In this document: positions 1 through 9,199 of the stretch, piece by piece
Position numbering within the stretch: the first letter of the stretch is position 1
Layout: each line of letters begins with the position of its first letter
DNA from: Kuschelorhynchus macadamiae
Taxonomy: Eukaryota > Arthropoda > Insecta > Coleoptera > Curculionidae
Direction: 5' to 3'
Assembly (NCBI GenBank): GCA_030620095.1
Contig: JAUTXW010001351.1
Location: forward strand, 1,922,001-1,986,000
Length of the DNA stretch: 64,000 nt
The notes under the pieces: generated by a model
Seen by the model: only the letters and a program-made list of their open reading frames with translations
Databases searched by the model: none
Told to the model about the DNA's origin: nothing
Position numbers and translations under genes: made by a program

Positions 1-479
1 ATGGTCAATAAGATAAACACCCTGTATACGTGAAATTTTTACAGAAGTTTTTGTTTTAATCTCTTACAGATTCTAAAATAAAGCAGTACTTCTATGTCAT
101 CTTACGTGGGTTGCCTTTACATCCCCCTTGGCTAGAAACATCATTCAACATTGGCTACAAACCTTTTTATTTTTACAAAATAAATGAGAATGTGGCCTTG
201 GGGTCTAAGATATCTAATTGACACAAACATGCTGATTTCCTAGTATTTTAAAACAATTTTTTTCTTTATTCATTTCGTTGTTAAATTTATGATAATTACA
301 TAATAATAAATTATAATATAATATTGATAATATTAATAATAATATAAATAATAGAATGATATAACATAACTCTTATGAACACTTCTGAATTTCTACAATT
401 ACCTACAGGCCAGTCCTAAGAATACCTAAGTGTTAAGCAAGCTTTTAGTATAAACGACGCGGAAATGCCCAAACAAACA
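1..479. other. AT-rich sequence without a recognisable gene
   Basis: I see no coding signal here. About 240-360 is low-complexity A/T (runs of TAATAATA type). It precedes a decayed retrotransposon fragment. Confidence 0.6.
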
Positions 480-1460
480 TATGAAGCACTTAACACAGAA
501 TTATATTCCAAGGCAAAAATGCAGGCAATTAATATGCCAACCCTAATATATATTTTTGGCATGTTAAAATCGACGAAAATTTATTTAAAAACCATAAGCC
601 GAATGATACGTGCATCTGCGCATCATTCGATCTATATGTTTCTACAAGTCGTTTGTGTCTACCACAAGTCAAAGGCGGAAGAGGTCTTCAAAACATCCAA
701 TTGGCACGCTTTGGAGTTGTAAAACATTCCTCCTTTTTCAAAAATAGTATTAGCTCACTTTACCGTGCCATTATTGGAGTAGCTGCTCTAAATCTAATAC
801 CTCCAGTCGCTCCTGAAACCACTATATCCATTGATGTAATGAAAGAGCAGTGGTCACAAAAGGTGCTCACGATGGATTTGCAGCTGCATTAAAAAACCCT
901 AAGATAGATGCAAAGATTTCAAAGCTGTACTTGATTCGGGCCTAACTTACCACTAAAACTGAGTGTTTTATTGAGACAGTACAACATCTGATAATTACCT
1001 AAAGAAACTATCAAAGATCGTTGCCAAAATAGATGTCCCGGATGAATACGCAACTGTGCTTGTGAGTGGTGAGTAGATTCAACACCTTTCTTCAGGTTGC
1101 ACCTAGCTCTCGTAAAACCGTTCTATGCATACTAACCTGCAAGCATCCAGGAAAACGAGAAGGTGAAGGTCGGGTGGAATATTGATATTTTAATTGGCAA
1201 GCAAGTGAGCCATAACCGTCAGGATATTCTGGATCTAGACAGAAACACCAAAGGAACCTTCTTCATCGATATTACGGTGCGACTTGATGACAATATTGGA
1301 AAAGCTAGGACAGAAAAAAATTCAAAAATAATAAGAGCTTGCCAATGAACTGAAAGCCATGTACAAGCTATCCAAATCGAAAGTCCACTTGATACCCATT
1401 GTTAACTCGTCTGAAGGCAGACTTAAACGACTGGCGTATTTGACAAATACACAAATAATT
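480..1460 (+). pseudogene. non-LTR retrotransposon, 3' part of reverse transcriptase ORF, decayed
   Basis: Three frame-broken pieces read in order on the plus strand. The first (about 480-640) resembles the RT thumb region. The second, near 655-690, has LPQVKGGRGLQNI, like the (Y)LPR-x-x-GGRGL signature of some non-LTR polymerases. The third (about 1163-1420) has VSHNRQDILDLD and FFIDITVRLDDNI followed by an EK, like the conserved NRPDI...LIDI-x-P-x-D-x-NI C-terminal block of those proteins. At least two frame changes and stops lie between them, so the fragment is dead. It is 5'-truncated at or before the window start, and the Polinton lies about 120 bp downstream. The clade (R2-, CRE- or RTE-like) cannot be fixed by eye. 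Confidence 0.6.
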
Positions 1461-1574
1461 GCCCGTTTGACAAATATCCAAGTATGATCAATGATTGTCG
1501 ACCACACTACTTGTATATTCGACAAACATTTGAAGGGATTTAGGCAACACAGTTTGGTGTGAACTTACCAATGA

Positions 1575-1580
1575 CACAAG
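1575..1580. repeat. Polinton target site duplication, left copy
   Basis: CACAAG directly precedes the left inverted repeat and is identical to 18078-18083. Six bases is the duplication length made by Polinton integrases. Confidence 0.93.
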
Positions 1581-1706
1581 AGTAGTTATAATAGGGGAGC
1601 GCCTCCTCCTCCTCCTCTTCCTCTCTCTCATGTCCCTCCCCGCTCCGCCAACCCCCCATTCTCACCCTAATCTTCTTTCTCTCCTCCCCTTTTATTCTCA
1701 TTCGCT
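1581..1706 (+). repeat. Polinton left terminal inverted repeat
   Basis: Begins AGTAGTTATAATAGGGG, then GCG and a (CTC)n-rich stretch, CATGTCCCTC, and a final shared block TTTTATTCTCATTCGC. The reverse complement of 18077-17986 shows the same blocks in the same order. The left copy holds about 30 extra bases (around 1640-1675), so the two ends have diverged by an indel. Confidence 0.93.
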
Positions 1707-1744
1707 TCCTTTTTTTTTCTCCTTTTTTCTTTTCTTCTTTTTTA

Positions 1745-1818
1745 ATCTAACCTAACCTAACCTAACCTAACCTAATCTAACCTAACCTAACATAACCTAA
1801 CCTAACTTAACTTAACCT
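1745..1818 (+). repeat. (CCTAA)n telomere-like tract inside the Polinton
   Basis: About 14 consecutive CCTAA or one-mismatch units (CTTAA, CATAA, CTAAT variants) lie about 40 bp inside the left inverted repeat. CCTAA/TTAGG is the usual arthropod telomere repeat. The right end of the element has no such tract. Confidence 0.9.
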
Positions 1819-2210
1819 GAAGAGGGTAGCCCGAAATTGGGGAGCCGGGATTTGAGTCTCGGAAATTCAGGGGTCCGGGGGGGAGGGGGAGGGGGAGAGG
1901 GGGTAAGGTTGTTGATCGGCTTGGGAAAGTGGTTTTTAGAGATTGTCGTTCAACTTTAAGTAGGACACATGTGATTAACTTTTGCATATAAAATCGCCTC
2001 AGCGAAGAGACGAATGCAATTGATTTCTGCATTCACACTGTGCAGAGCTCGCGAGTTTTCTGGTGTTTACATTGTATCTGTTTGGTAATTTTTTAATTTT
2101 TATTTTTATTTCTAACATTTTTATTTGGCAAGATTTAATTCTTATATATATTGGTGACATTTTTATGTACATTTGTGGCATTTTTATTTGTTATTACGAT
2201 TTTTTTCATA
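1819..2210. other. Polinton left subterminal non-coding region
   Basis: No gene seen. It contains a G-rich purine stretch at about 1868-1912 (GGGGGAGGGGGAGGGGG type) and, nearer the first gene, an AT-rich segment with a TATATATA at about 2142-2149 that could serve as a TATA element about 65 bp before the ATG at 2211. Confidence 0.5.
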
Positions 2211-2982
2211 ATGGACAATTTTTTGGCATCGAGTAGCAAAATAATTGACAATGACTTTGACTTATACACATGTACTCAAATGCAAAATTTTGCAAACCAA
2301 CAAAACAATGAAACAGACGTATTTACAACTAGTCAACAACAAACTATTCAGGACTTGAATGAAATTATTTACAATAGCCAAGTTCAGAATAATGCCAACA
2401 AACACAACAACGAAAAATATTTATTTACAGTTACTCAACAACAAACTCTTGGCGATCTTAATGATATTATTGACAACAAAACGGACTTAATTACAACAAA
2501 AACTAAACAAACTCTTGAAGAACTGAATGACATCGACGAAACTCAAAATTCTAGCTATGAGGATATTGTTTGTTTTCAAAAATCTAATCCAAATTATTTA
2601 ACATTAAAATCGCCAATTAATTCTCCGAGACCAATTTGCTCTCCCTTTTTCTGATTCGGAAGAAGAACAAATTGATCAAAATTTAAGTTTGGCTATTTGT
2701 CCTATTAATTCACCATATGATATTGTAAATTCTGATTCGCAAGAAAAACAAATTGATCAAAATTTAAGTTCGGCTATATCTTCTATTAATTCACCATATG
2801 CTATTGTAAATTCTGATTCGCAAGAAAAACAAATTGAAGCAAATTTAACTTCGGATATTTCTCCTAATAATTCACCAGTTGAACAAAATTCAATTTCGAA
2901 ACCATCATTTATCATTAAAAAAAAATTTAAAATTAATAAAAAAAATAAAAAACAAATAGCAAACCTTAAGTGTCTATTGTAA
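2211..2982 (+). pseudogene. Polinton accessory protein, N/Q-rich, repeat-containing, frame-broken
   Basis: Not recognised. I take ATG 2211 (MDNFLASSSK) as the start rather than the in-frame ATG at 2151, because the stretch between them encodes only a T/F/I-rich AT-track translation. The first part (to 2654) is hydrophilic, rich in N, Q, T and D, with imperfect repeats of the type TQQQT-x-x-DLN(D/E)I. After a frame break near 2640-2660 the reading continues in the next frame to 2982 with an INSPY(D/A)IVNSDSQEKQI repeat and a Lys-rich end. The break coincides with a repeat unit 7 nt longer (88 instead of 81), which points to a small insertion. There are no membrane segments. It could be an acidic, disordered regulatory or virion-associated protein; no function is assigned. 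Confidence 0.5.
2704..2865 (+). repeat. in-frame tandem repeat, 81-bp period
   Basis: Two near-identical 81-bp units start at 2704 and 2785. A diverged unit starts at 2866 and another at 2616 (the latter with 7 extra bases). Each encodes 27 residues starting INSPY. The period is a multiple of three, as expected for expansion inside a coding sequence. Confidence 0.85.
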
Positions 2983-2987
2983 TTGTA

Positions 2988-3113
2988 ATGGGTTTCGCTA
3001 TTCAAAATTTAACTAATTTGATCACAATTAAAAAGGGAGACGAAAGTACGGGGAAGTATGTTAAACAGGCCTTTGACAAATTAGTTGACACATTTGAAGA
3101 AATGGATTCATAA
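2988..3113 (+). CDS. small ORF, 41 aa, possible 3' piece of the preceding gene
   Basis: ATG at 2988, TAA at 3111-3113. It is hydrophilic, ending VKQAFDKLVDTFEEMDS, a plausible amphipathic helix. It starts 6 bp after the stop of the repeat-containing frame and in another frame, so it may be either a separate microprotein or the displaced C-terminus of the broken gene upstream. Not recognised. Confidence 0.35.
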   Translation: MGFAIQNLTNLITIKKGDESTGKYVKQAFDKLVDTFEEMDS

Positions 3114-3359
3114 AGTCAATTAATTTCTATTGTTTTTTTCAAAATTTGCTTTTTTCAAAATTTGTATAACTAAATAGAATTGCACAATATTAATTTTTTA
3201 TTATTATTATTATCCAGAAAACTTCAGAAATGCATAAGTGTGTAACATGTAATAAAGTCTTCACTAGAAAGGATAATTTATTGCGACATATTAAAAAACA
3301 TGTTAACGGAAATTCCACAAAACACAACAGTTGGTCGAAAAAACCAAAGCTTGTTAAAG

Positions 3360-3418
3360 GTAAGAACATTCTATTTTCCATGTTATATTTTGTAAAATAT
3401 TTTTTTCTTAATTTATAG
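3360..3418 (+). other. intron 1 of the polymerase gene, 59 bp
   Basis: GTAAGAAC at the 5' end and TTTATAG at the 3' end, phase 1. Removing it joins the zinc-finger exon to the frame that runs on to 3838. The 62-residue unspliced reading ends inside the intron. Confidence 0.75.
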
Positions 3419-3871
3419 ATTCTACAAATATTGTAAAATATTGTAAAGAATGCAAGAAAAATATAAACCAAAGTCTAGGGGATGGACATCTTCGATCTAG
3501 TGTGCACAAGAACAATTCCAAAATATGCTTGGAGGAAGGTGTTGAAATTATCAAGTCAGCATTCAGGGAACGAATAATATCTTATAGGATTTCCTCACAC
3601 CAAAACTTCATAAATGTGAAAGAATATTTTCAACATTTGGAATACAAAATTGCACATCTAATAGATCAAGAACTGCAGAAACATAAATGTATCAAGCTAA
3701 ATATGGAACTGTTCGGTTTCTATTTTAACCCCAGCAGCGACAGTTATGATGTCAAATCTTTTAATGCGCCGTTCCAAGTCATTTGCCAGGGATATCAGAA
3801 AAAAGAACTGTTAGAGCAAATCTGCACCATTATTGACTAGAAAGCTGACGAATTTGCAGAAAGAGATTCAG

Positions 3872-3939
3872 GTAAAGAATTTATTTTCGATTTTACAACA
3901 GCAACAAAAAAAGTAATTTTTTAAATTTTTACGTTGCAG
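3872..3939 (+). other. intron 2 of the polymerase gene, 68 bp
   Basis: GTAAAGAA at the 5' end and ACGTTGCAG at the 3' end with a pyrimidine/T-rich tract before it, phase 1. It links the frame ending ERDSG to the frame starting WSLMNLLHLE, residues that are adjacent in related polymerases as I know the family. Confidence 0.75.
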
Positions 3940-6900
3940 GATGGTCTTTGATGAATTTACTTCATTTGGAAATTAATGTTAACAAGCACAATCCGCTGAG
4001 AGCCTCATCTTTTATCGAACTGCCTCAAGAGATCAAGAGACGTCAAGCTGTGATCAACATTAGGAATGATGACAACTTTTGCTTCGCCTGGGCAGTTGTG
4101 TCTGCTCTTCACCAACCAAGCGGATTAGATTTTGAAACTTCATCCTACCCACACTACTCTTCTGTTTTGGATATGTCAGGTATAGAATTTCCAATGTTGC
4201 TAAAGAACATTAAGATTTTTGAAGAAAAAAATAACATTTCTATTAATGTATATGGATTAGAAATTATAAATCCTAAAAAGGGGTATGAAGTAATTGGTCC
4301 ACTTTATTATTAAATATTTATTTATTATATACTTATATATTAAAGATTTATCAAAACTAGTTTCTGCACAAATTTCTAAACATCACGGAAAAAAATATAT
4401 TTGCGATGGTAGTTTACAATATTTCCCTACAGAAGAAAATTTAATACAACACAATAGCTATGATTGTGATCATTTACGAATTAACCTACCTTCTAAAGAA
4501 TTAATAAAAGATAAGTTTGGAAAGTATTCATATGATAATATTTTGAAATTTGTAAATTATCATAAACAAATGAAAGTTCCTTTCGTGGTGTATGCAGATT
4601 TTGAATGCATTTTAAAGCCTTTAAATAATGACAATGTTGATAAAAATCCTAATACTTCATACACCTTAAAACAATATGAACATATTCCACATTCATTTGC
4701 CTATTACATTAAATGTTCCTTCGACGATAATTATTCTAAATTTGAAAAATATAGAGGTCAAAATTGTGATACATTATTTATAAATTCTTTAGAAAGAGAT
4801 GTGTATAACATATACAATAAATATTTAAAGGCTCCTAAAAAAATGATCGCTTTGAACGAACTGGACAAAATTTATCATAACTATGAAAAAGTTTGTCATA
4901 TTTGTAATAAACCTCTTTTAAATGACAGGGTTGCAGATCATTGTCATATAACCGGTCTTTATAGAGGTCCAGCTCATTCACTCTGCAACATAAATTACAG
5001 AATACCTAACTTTATTCCAGTTATATTGCATAATTTGCGTAATTATGATTCTCATCTATTTCTTAAAAAATTATGCTTAAACAAAGAACAACTAACAGTT
5101 ATCGCACAAAACAAGGAAAAATATATTTCATTTGAAAAGCTTATTCATGTGGATAACTATTTTGATAAAAAGACACAAAAGGCTAAGAAAAAAAATATAT
5201 CATTAAGGTTTATTGATTCTTTTCAATTTCTATCCCATTCTTTATCAAAACTCTCTGAAAGCTTAAAAGATGAACAATGTAAGGAAATAAAAAAAATTTC
5301 AATGATGAAGAAAGATTTAAACTTATTCGGCAAAAAGGTGTATTTCCTTACAGTTATATTGATGATTATTTAAAATTAGAAGAAACAACTTTACCTCAGA
5401 AAGACCAATTTTATAATACTTTAACGGATGAGCACATCAGTGATGCAGAATACCAAAGAGCTGTAAAGGTTTGGCAATTGTTTAAATGTGAATCTCTTGG
5501 TCAATACTCCGACGTTTACTTACTCTCTGATACTTTACTTTTGGCAGATATTTTTGAAAATTTTAGAAGCACTTGTTTATCCACATATAAGCTGGATCCA
5601 GCTCATTTTTACACTTTTCCAGGTTTATGCTGGGAGGCGTGTTTGCGTTATACTGGAATAGAGTTAGAATTGTTAACTGATCCAGATATGATACACTTTT
5701 TCAAAAAAAGCGTTCGCGGTGGTGTGAGCTCTTGCATTTGTAGAAAATCTGAAGCTAATAACCCATTTCTTTTAAATTTTGATCCTTTAAAGCCAACTAA
5801 ATACATAATTTATTATGATGCAACAAATTTATATGGTTATGCAATGTCACAGCACATTCCAACGGGAGATTTTGTTTGGTTAACAGATAAAGAAATCAAT
5901 GATTTAAATATTATGAATATTTCTAAAAAATCTAATAAGGGATATGTTTTAGAAGTTGATTTAGAATATCCTACAAGTCTACATTCCTATCATAACGATT
6001 TTCCGTTTTGTCCAAAAAACTTTAAACCGCCAAATTCTAAATGCATAAAATTAATACCCAATTTAAATGATAAATCAAAATATGTTATTCACTATCAATT
6101 ATTAAAACAATGTTTGGAACATGGACTCAAGTTAATTAAAGTTCATAGAGTTTTACAGTTTTCTCAATCTGATTGGTTGAAAAAATATATAGACTTGAAT
6201 TCAAGATTAAGAAATGATTCAAAGAATGAATTTGATCGTAATACTTACAAGTTGGCAAATAATAGTATTTATGGCAAGACTATGGAAAATGTTGATAGGA
6301 GAATTGACGTAAGACTTGTTACAGAGTGGGAAAAAATAGAAGAAAAGATGGTGCTGAGAATTTAATTGCAAAACCATATTTCAAGGACTTAACAATATTT
6401 TCTGAAAACTTGGTAGCTATTCAAATGCAAAAGATTCAAGTTACTTACAATAAACCAATATATGTAGGCTTCTCAATATTAGATATATCTAAAACTGTCA
6501 TGTATGATTTCTTTTATAATTTTTTAAAACCTCTTTATCAGGAAAATATTTCACTTTTATACACCGATACCGATTCGTTCATTTTAGAAGTCACAACTCC
6601 AAATATTTATTCTGACATGATAAAAAATATTCACAAATTTGACACATCTAATTATCAATTTAATAATATTCATGAAATGCCTATTACAAAGTCAGTTATA
6701 GGAAAATTCAAAGATGAATATGCTGGTGAACCCATTACTGCTTTCTTTGGTACTGGAGCAAAAGCATATTGTATTAAAACGGAAAACAGTTTAACAAAAA
6801 AAGCAAAAGGTGTTAAAAAAGTGCAATTAAAAAGCAGTTGGATTTTATGCATTATAAAGATGTTGTTGAAAATCATTCTAAAACCTTTTGTTCAATGTAT

Positions 6901-7146
6901 GTTTTTCGATCTAGACAACATACAATTTTTACAGAGTTAATTAATAAATTGGCTTTGAGTTCCGAAGATGATAAGCGGTATAAAATTCCCTATAGTTTTA
7001 ATACATTAGCTTGGGAACACCAAGATATTGCTTTGTATCAATGGAATGCAGAACATGAAGATTTAGATATATTTATGTAGATATTATAAGGTATTTAAAT
7101 TTGTTGTTTTTAAAACCAAAGTTAGTCTTCATAAGTCTTTCACAAA

Positions 7147-7515
7147 ATGTGCTTAGAAACTTTTAACAAAGAAATTGATAACACTTATTTTAAAACATAT
7201 GAAAAACGACTTTCCACTTTTAAAAAATGGAAAGGAAAATTGAGATCAGAAGTGTTAGCTGGAGCTGGCTTTTACTATACTTCAATCAATGATATTTGTA
7301 AATGTTTTTATTGTGGTATTGAAATTTTTGATTGGCTAAGTTATGATGATCCTATTGTGGAGCATAAGAAATTTGCTAGGAATTGTGATTTAAATAACTG
7401 TTTATGGAAAAATAGGAATCGAATAAATGTAACCATTCAAAATAAGTCTTCAAGCTACACATTTTATATAGTATTATTAATATCCTTATTTATGAACTTT
7501 TACATATATATTTAA
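7147..7515 (+). CDS. BIR-domain (IAP-like) protein with C-terminal membrane tail
   Basis: 122 residues. Residues about 18-84 form one baculoviral IAP repeat. RLSTFKKW opens it, GAGFYY follows, and zinc ligands are Cys53, Cys56, His73 and Cys80 (KCFYCG ... DDPIVEHKKFARNC), with the Trp63 and DDP positions typical of BIRs. The family binds caspases or pro-apoptotic partners and often blocks host cell death; whether this one does is inference. There is no RING finger. Instead residues about 103-122 are hydrophobic (YIVLLISLFMNFYIYI) and look like a tail anchor. The gene is intact, starts 67 bp after the polymerase stop, and has the same A/T-rich codon use as its neighbours. It was probably captured from a host or a virus. 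Confidence 0.85.
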   Translation: MCLETFNKEIDNTYFKTYEKRLSTFKKWKGKLRSEVLAGAGFYYTSINDICKCFYCGIEIFDWLSYDDPIVEHKKFARNCDLNNCLWKNRNRINVTIQNKSSSYTFYIVLLISLFMNFYIYI

Positions 7516-7618
7516 ATTAAGTATTTTATTGTTATTTTTTTACAACTGCTTTTGCTTTCGTGGTGAAAGTATCTGCTTAATGTTAATAAATTTGGAATAT
7601 AATTATTAATTTGTTTTA

Positions 7619-8086
7619 ATGACTATCAGTAGATCTCAATTTATTCTTCTTTATTTTATTTTCCAAAATGTTTTTTATGTTCATCATCCCCCTGGCGTAA
7701 CACAGTGTGAAATATGTTTTTCTAATAAAACAGACGTCACTCTAAGTAAATATTGTAAATTTATGAAAATTGGATTAATTAACAATAGTACAATTAGTTG
7801 GATGGAACGAATAAATGGAAATGAAAATGCAAGTAAATTTTTTAAAATTTTGTATCATTATCCAAATCGATCTATTTTTGATACAAATTGGATAGAAAGG
7901 TTAGAGTTTAAAAATAATCAGTTACAAATTTTAACCCCCAACTGTACCAATTATTATGACGGATTCAAAAATTATTACTTTTCCATCATTAGTGTTACAT
8001 TAAACTTTGCATTATTTTTATACATTACCATTTTAATTATTTATCTTTATTACAAATTTCAAACTGGAAATCTATTTTTTCATTAA
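7619..8086 (+). CDS. putative single-pass membrane glycoprotein
   Basis: 155 residues, not recognised by family. Residues about 8-20 are hydrophobic (FILLYFIFQNVFYV), a likely signal peptide. The middle has several N-glycosylation sequons (NKT, NNST, NRS, NCT) and cysteines including CEIC. A strong membrane helix lies at about residues 125-147 (IISVTLNFALFLYITILIIY) with a short basic cytosolic tail. The topology suggests a type I surface protein with an ectodomain of about 100 residues. It lies between the BIR gene and two small genes on the same strand. It could be a virion surface or host-interaction protein; it is short for a class I or II fusion protein. It is intact. Confidence 0.6.
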   Translation: MTISRSQFILLYFIFQNVFYVHHPPGVTQCEICFSNKTDVTLSKYCKFMKIGLINNSTISWMERINGNENASKFFKILYHYPNRSIFDTNWIERLEFKNNQLQILTPNCTNYYDGFKNYYFSIISVTLNFALFLYITILIIYLYYKFQTGNLFFH

Positions 8087-8151
8087 TCCATTTTAATCGA
8101 AACTTTAAAGAAAGTGGGGATGAGAATATTTAAGTACAAGAATAACACAAT

Positions 8152-8757
8152 ATGTTTCAGTCTCGTTTAGTCATTATGAACAACGCCGTGGTTCATAAAC
8201 CTTTGGAAACGCTTCTTAATTCAAAAATTTATTTTTTAAATAATTCTTTGTCAAAATTTGTTCTTGTTGGCATTAGTTTAAATGATTTTTCTCCAAAAAT
8301 TGTAATTGGTGGAAAAACTGGATTTTCAATCGCACTAACCGAAGAAAATTGGAAAGACATTTGTGTTCATCAAGGAATTATTGTAAACAATTTCTACTTT
8401 CCTCAAGTTGATCAAACCAGTGTGAATATAAACAACATTCATCTGCAGGTTCAGAAAATAAATGATACCCCTGTTCTACAAATTACAAAAGGCCCACACT
8501 TCATATACTTAGGACAAGAGTCTTTGGACAATTTGTGGCGATTAAAAGAAATTATTAATTATAGATTATCTATACTTAAAAGGCAAGAATTCAATACATA
8601 TTTCAAAATATTTCAAAATAATATTTCAGCTGATTGTGGCGACTTGTGTACGCATGTTTATAATATAATAAGTCCAACAGAAAATCCTAACAGTGAAAAT
8701 GTTTCAACTATGATGGAATTACTTGCTTTATATCCTGAACAAATGGAAAACAATTGA
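8152..8757 (+). CDS. Polinton conserved-type hypothetical protein, 201 aa
   Basis: Not firmly recognised. It is soluble, without a signal peptide or membrane segment. Residues about 36-70 read KFVLVGISLNDFSPKIVIGG, then GFSIALTEENW. The order of beta strands, a DF turn, a second beta pair and LT-x-x-x-W is loosely like PC4/p15-type single-strand DNA-binding folds, but the resemblance is weak. The second half is helical with a leucine-rich stretch. ATG 8152 is used; an in-frame ATG at 8176 (MNNAVVHKP) is an equal alternative. The gene runs to 6 bp before the next gene. Confidence 0.65.
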   Translation: MFQSRLVIMNNAVVHKPLETLLNSKIYFLNNSLSKFVLVGISLNDFSPKIVIGGKTGFSIALTEENWKDICVHQGIIVNNFYFPQVDQTSVNINNIHLQVQKINDTPVLQITKGPHFIYLGQESLDNLWRLKEIINYRLSILKRQEFNTYFKIFQNNISADCGDLCTHVYNIISPTENPNSENVSTMMELLALYPEQMENN

Positions 8758-8763
8758 AGCAAA

Positions 8764-9051
8764 ATGGAACAAAACGAAAATATTACGAAGAAAACAATGA
8801 AAATGGATCAAAAAGAAAATATTACGAAGAAAACAATATCTTTTCTGGAAGAGAACAATAAGGTGCATGTGTTAGTGAAGTGGAGCTTTGCTTACAGACA
8901 AGCCCGTAGGAGTAACTTTCAGATGTGGTACTTAGATAGACTCCGTTTTGAAAAAAGAATAAATGATTGTAAACTTATTCTAGATTCGATATTATCTGAG
9001 GAACATAGAAATAAAATATATTTGACACGTTTTAATAAAAATTGTATTTGA
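8764..9051 (+). CDS. small basic hypothetical protein with short N-terminal repeat
   Basis: 95 residues, very basic. The N-terminus holds a duplicated block (NENITKKTMKMDQ and KENITKKTI). The rest is helical and Lys/Arg-rich (AYRQARRSNFQMWYLDRLRF). Not recognised. It starts 6 bp after the stop of the 201-aa gene, so both probably share one transcript. AATAAA at 9062-9067 could end that transcript. Confidence 0.5.
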   Translation: MEQNENITKKTMKMDQKENITKKTISFLEENNKVHVLVKWSFAYRQARRSNFQMWYLDRLRFEKRINDCKLILDSILSEEHRNKIYLTRFNKNCI

Positions 9052-9061
9052 TGTTTTACTT

Positions 9062-9067
9062 AATAAA
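9062..9067 (+). terminator. candidate poly(A) signal for the rightward left-half genes
   Basis: AATAAA lies 11 bp after the TGA of the last rightward gene, in the 148-bp gap between convergent genes. Confidence 0.4.
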
Positions 9068-9199
9068 ATTTTAGTTTCCTAAATGTGAATTTTATTTGAA
9101 ATTAATTAGCACATTAAGACTTTGTAATTTGTATCAGCTAAAGCATAAAATGAGGAACAGAAATAAAACAAATTTAACTAAAATTTAATTTCAATTTAA

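Larger units (their letters stand above)
3230..7080 (+). pseudogene. polB: protein-primed family B DNA polymerase (pPolB), spliced and broken
   Basis: This is the Polinton replicative polymerase. The N-terminus has a C2H2 finger (CVTCNKVFTRKDNLLRH) in exon 1. Two short GT-AG introns follow (3360-3418 and 3872-3939, both phase 1), each restoring an open frame. Exonuclease motif I is at VYADFEC (Asp 4597-4599, Glu 4603-4605). A Cys/His HNH-type knuckle CHIC...DHCHITGLYRG lies at about 4894-4970, and a second exonuclease motif HNLRNYDSH follows it. Polymerase motif A is DATNLYG (about 5819-5840), motif B is NNSIYGKTMEN (about 6255-6290), and motif C is YTDTDS (6560-6577). Breaks: TAG at 3838-3840; a stop and frame change with lost sequence at about 4311-4345; and frame changes near 5325, near 6345 and by the A-run 6815-6820. 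All catalytic motifs are still visible. Either this copy is decayed or some breaks are sequencing errors. Confidence 0.93.

Noticed and set aside
1802..2032. Pro-rich minus-strand frame in the left subterminal region
   Set aside because: Translation of the G-rich purine stretch; no gene-like features.
4286..4338. A third GT-AG intron in the polymerase
   Set aside because: GT and AG are present, but using them would drop residues normally conserved there; a small deletion with a frame break explains the region as well.
6670..6876. Minus-strand open frame inside the polymerase
   Set aside because: Overlaps polymerase coding sequence whose motif C lies just upstream; a shadow frame.
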